Source: Mesorhizobium sp. M4B.F.Ca.ET.058.02.1.1
Lineage (GTDB): Bacteria > Pseudomonadota > Alphaproteobacteria > Rhizobiales > Rhizobiaceae
Assembly: GCF_003952505.1 (NCBI RefSeq)
Contig: NZ_CP034450.1
Coordinates: 2,728,001 to 2,792,000, forward strand
DNA: 64,000 bases
Reading direction: 5' to 3'
The position numbers were made by a program, and so were the translations under genes. Shown piece after piece: positions 63,514-64,000 of the stretch. The number at the start of each line of letters is the position of its first letter. Within the stretch, counting starts at the first letter, position 1. The notes below the pieces were generated by a model that saw only the letters and a program-made list of their open reading frames with translations, did no database searches and was not told the origin of the DNA.

Positions 63514-64000
63514 TCAGCCCGCCCAGCGCCAGAGGGTCAGGCGCAGCCAGTCGATCATCTTCTGGGTGTGGACGAAGAACAGCAGCCGTTCATCCACATG
63601 GGTCTTGCTGACGCCCTCCATGCCGGGACGTAGCCGCGCGGGGGATCCGGCAAGAGAAGCCTCTACCATGAACGAGTTGCGGCCGTTGCCCTGTCGCGAG
63701 ACAGAGGTGATCTGTTCGATCCTGTACGTCAGCGGCTCCCTCGGCAATGCGCTGACCCGCAACTGGCCGGTCTGGCCGATCTTGATGTCTTCGATGTCGC
63801 TTTCGTCGACTTCCAGCACCACGCGGTAAGCATCGAGCGGCGCGATGTGAAACAATTCCTGGCCACGCTCGACCGCCGCGCCGACCGATTGCGACAGGTC
63901 GCCGGAGACAATAAATCCGTCAAACGGCGCCACCAGGCGGGTGCGACGCAGCTGTTCGTCGATCAGCGACAGCTGCGCGTCCGCCTGCTTGATCTGGGCC
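63514..64000 (-). CDS. HlyD-family efflux adaptor (partial, N-terminus beyond window)
   Basis: Only the C-terminal 161 codons are inside. They include the second lipoyl motif (RLVAPFDGFIVSGDLSQSVGAAVERGQELFHIAPLD) and a beta-barrel (GQLRVSALPREPLTYRIEQITSVSR). Its stop is two bases before the M50/HlyD start, so the genes are co-translated. A gene outside the window should supply the N-terminus. Confidence 0.83.
   Translation of the reverse strand, partial: AQIKQADAQLSLIDEQLRRTRLVAPFDGFIVSGDLSQSVGAAVERGQELFHIAPLDAYRVVLEVDESDIEDIKIGQTGQLRVSALPREPLTYRIEQITSVSRQGNGRNSFMVEASLAGSPARLRPGMEGVSKTHVDERLLFFVHTQKMIDWLRLTLWRWAG

Overview
The window looks like a chromosomal segment of a GC-rich alphaproteobacterium of the order Rhizobiales. 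Mesorhizobium or a close relative is the best guess. The reasons are an ectoine uptake locus with EnuR, a NadQ-controlled nad operon, a bioBFDAZ operon that uses BioZ in place of BioC/BioH, a rhizobial (Rhc/Nol-like) type III secretion order, and short CTTCTCCCC...GGGGAGAAG intergenic repeats. No rRNA, tRNA, CRISPR array, integrase or transposase was seen. Gene names rest on sequence recognition and context; no database search was run.

Region 1 (1-9646) is an ectoine/hydroxyectoine module. enuR-ehuA-ehuB-ehuC-ehuD run on the minus strand, with ehuD cut by the window edge. asnC, a succinate-semialdehyde dehydrogenase, a class III aminotransferase and an MDR dehydrogenase run on the plus strand. 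The ring-opening enzymes (EutD/EutE type) are not present here. Region 2 (9823-13627) holds assorted genes: a DUF3309 peptide, an FAD oxidoreductase, an isochorismatase-like hydrolase, a DUF427 protein and a YihY/BrkB membrane protein.

Region 3 (14010-28921) is a compact vitamin/cofactor block: nadQ, two tandem NadQ-type palindromes, nadABC, bioBFDAZ, a TPP riboswitch, then thiC-thiO-thiS-thiG-thiE-thiD. Most junctions are 4-base ATGA overlaps. Established knowledge of Mesorhizobium symbiosis islands includes transferable nicotinate, biotin and thiamine genes, so this block may be island-borne. A DUF1445 gene follows on the other strand.

Region 4 (29988-57256) is a type III secretion locus. 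A minus-strand operon carries a secretin N-terminal piece (NolW/RhcC1-like), sctI, J, K, L, N, O, Q, R, S and T. A plus-strand operon carries a 61-codon candidate filament/needle peptide followed by a hairpin, sctD, an unknown gene, a TPR chaperone, sctV and sctU. Between them lie a LysR regulator, an L,D-transpeptidase relic, an RpiR regulator and an 11-kb coding block. That block is almost certainly one gene of about 3,681 codons interrupted by a single-base frameshift. It encodes LysM domains at both ends, internal duplications, a candidate nuclease-fold domain, a cholera/pertussis-like ADP-ribosyltransferase domain, about 30 octapeptide repeats, and an SH3 domain. SctU lacks the NPTH autocleavage motif. 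The secretin pore itself (RhcC2) is not in the window.

Region 5 (57437-64000) is a minus-strand export-like cluster: a HlyD adaptor (cut by the window edge), an M50-metallopeptidase/HlyD fusion with a PqqD/RRE-like N-terminus, a SapC protein, a second SecA-like ATPase, and another periplasmic adaptor. It resembles a dedicated secretion system with no obvious substrate in view.
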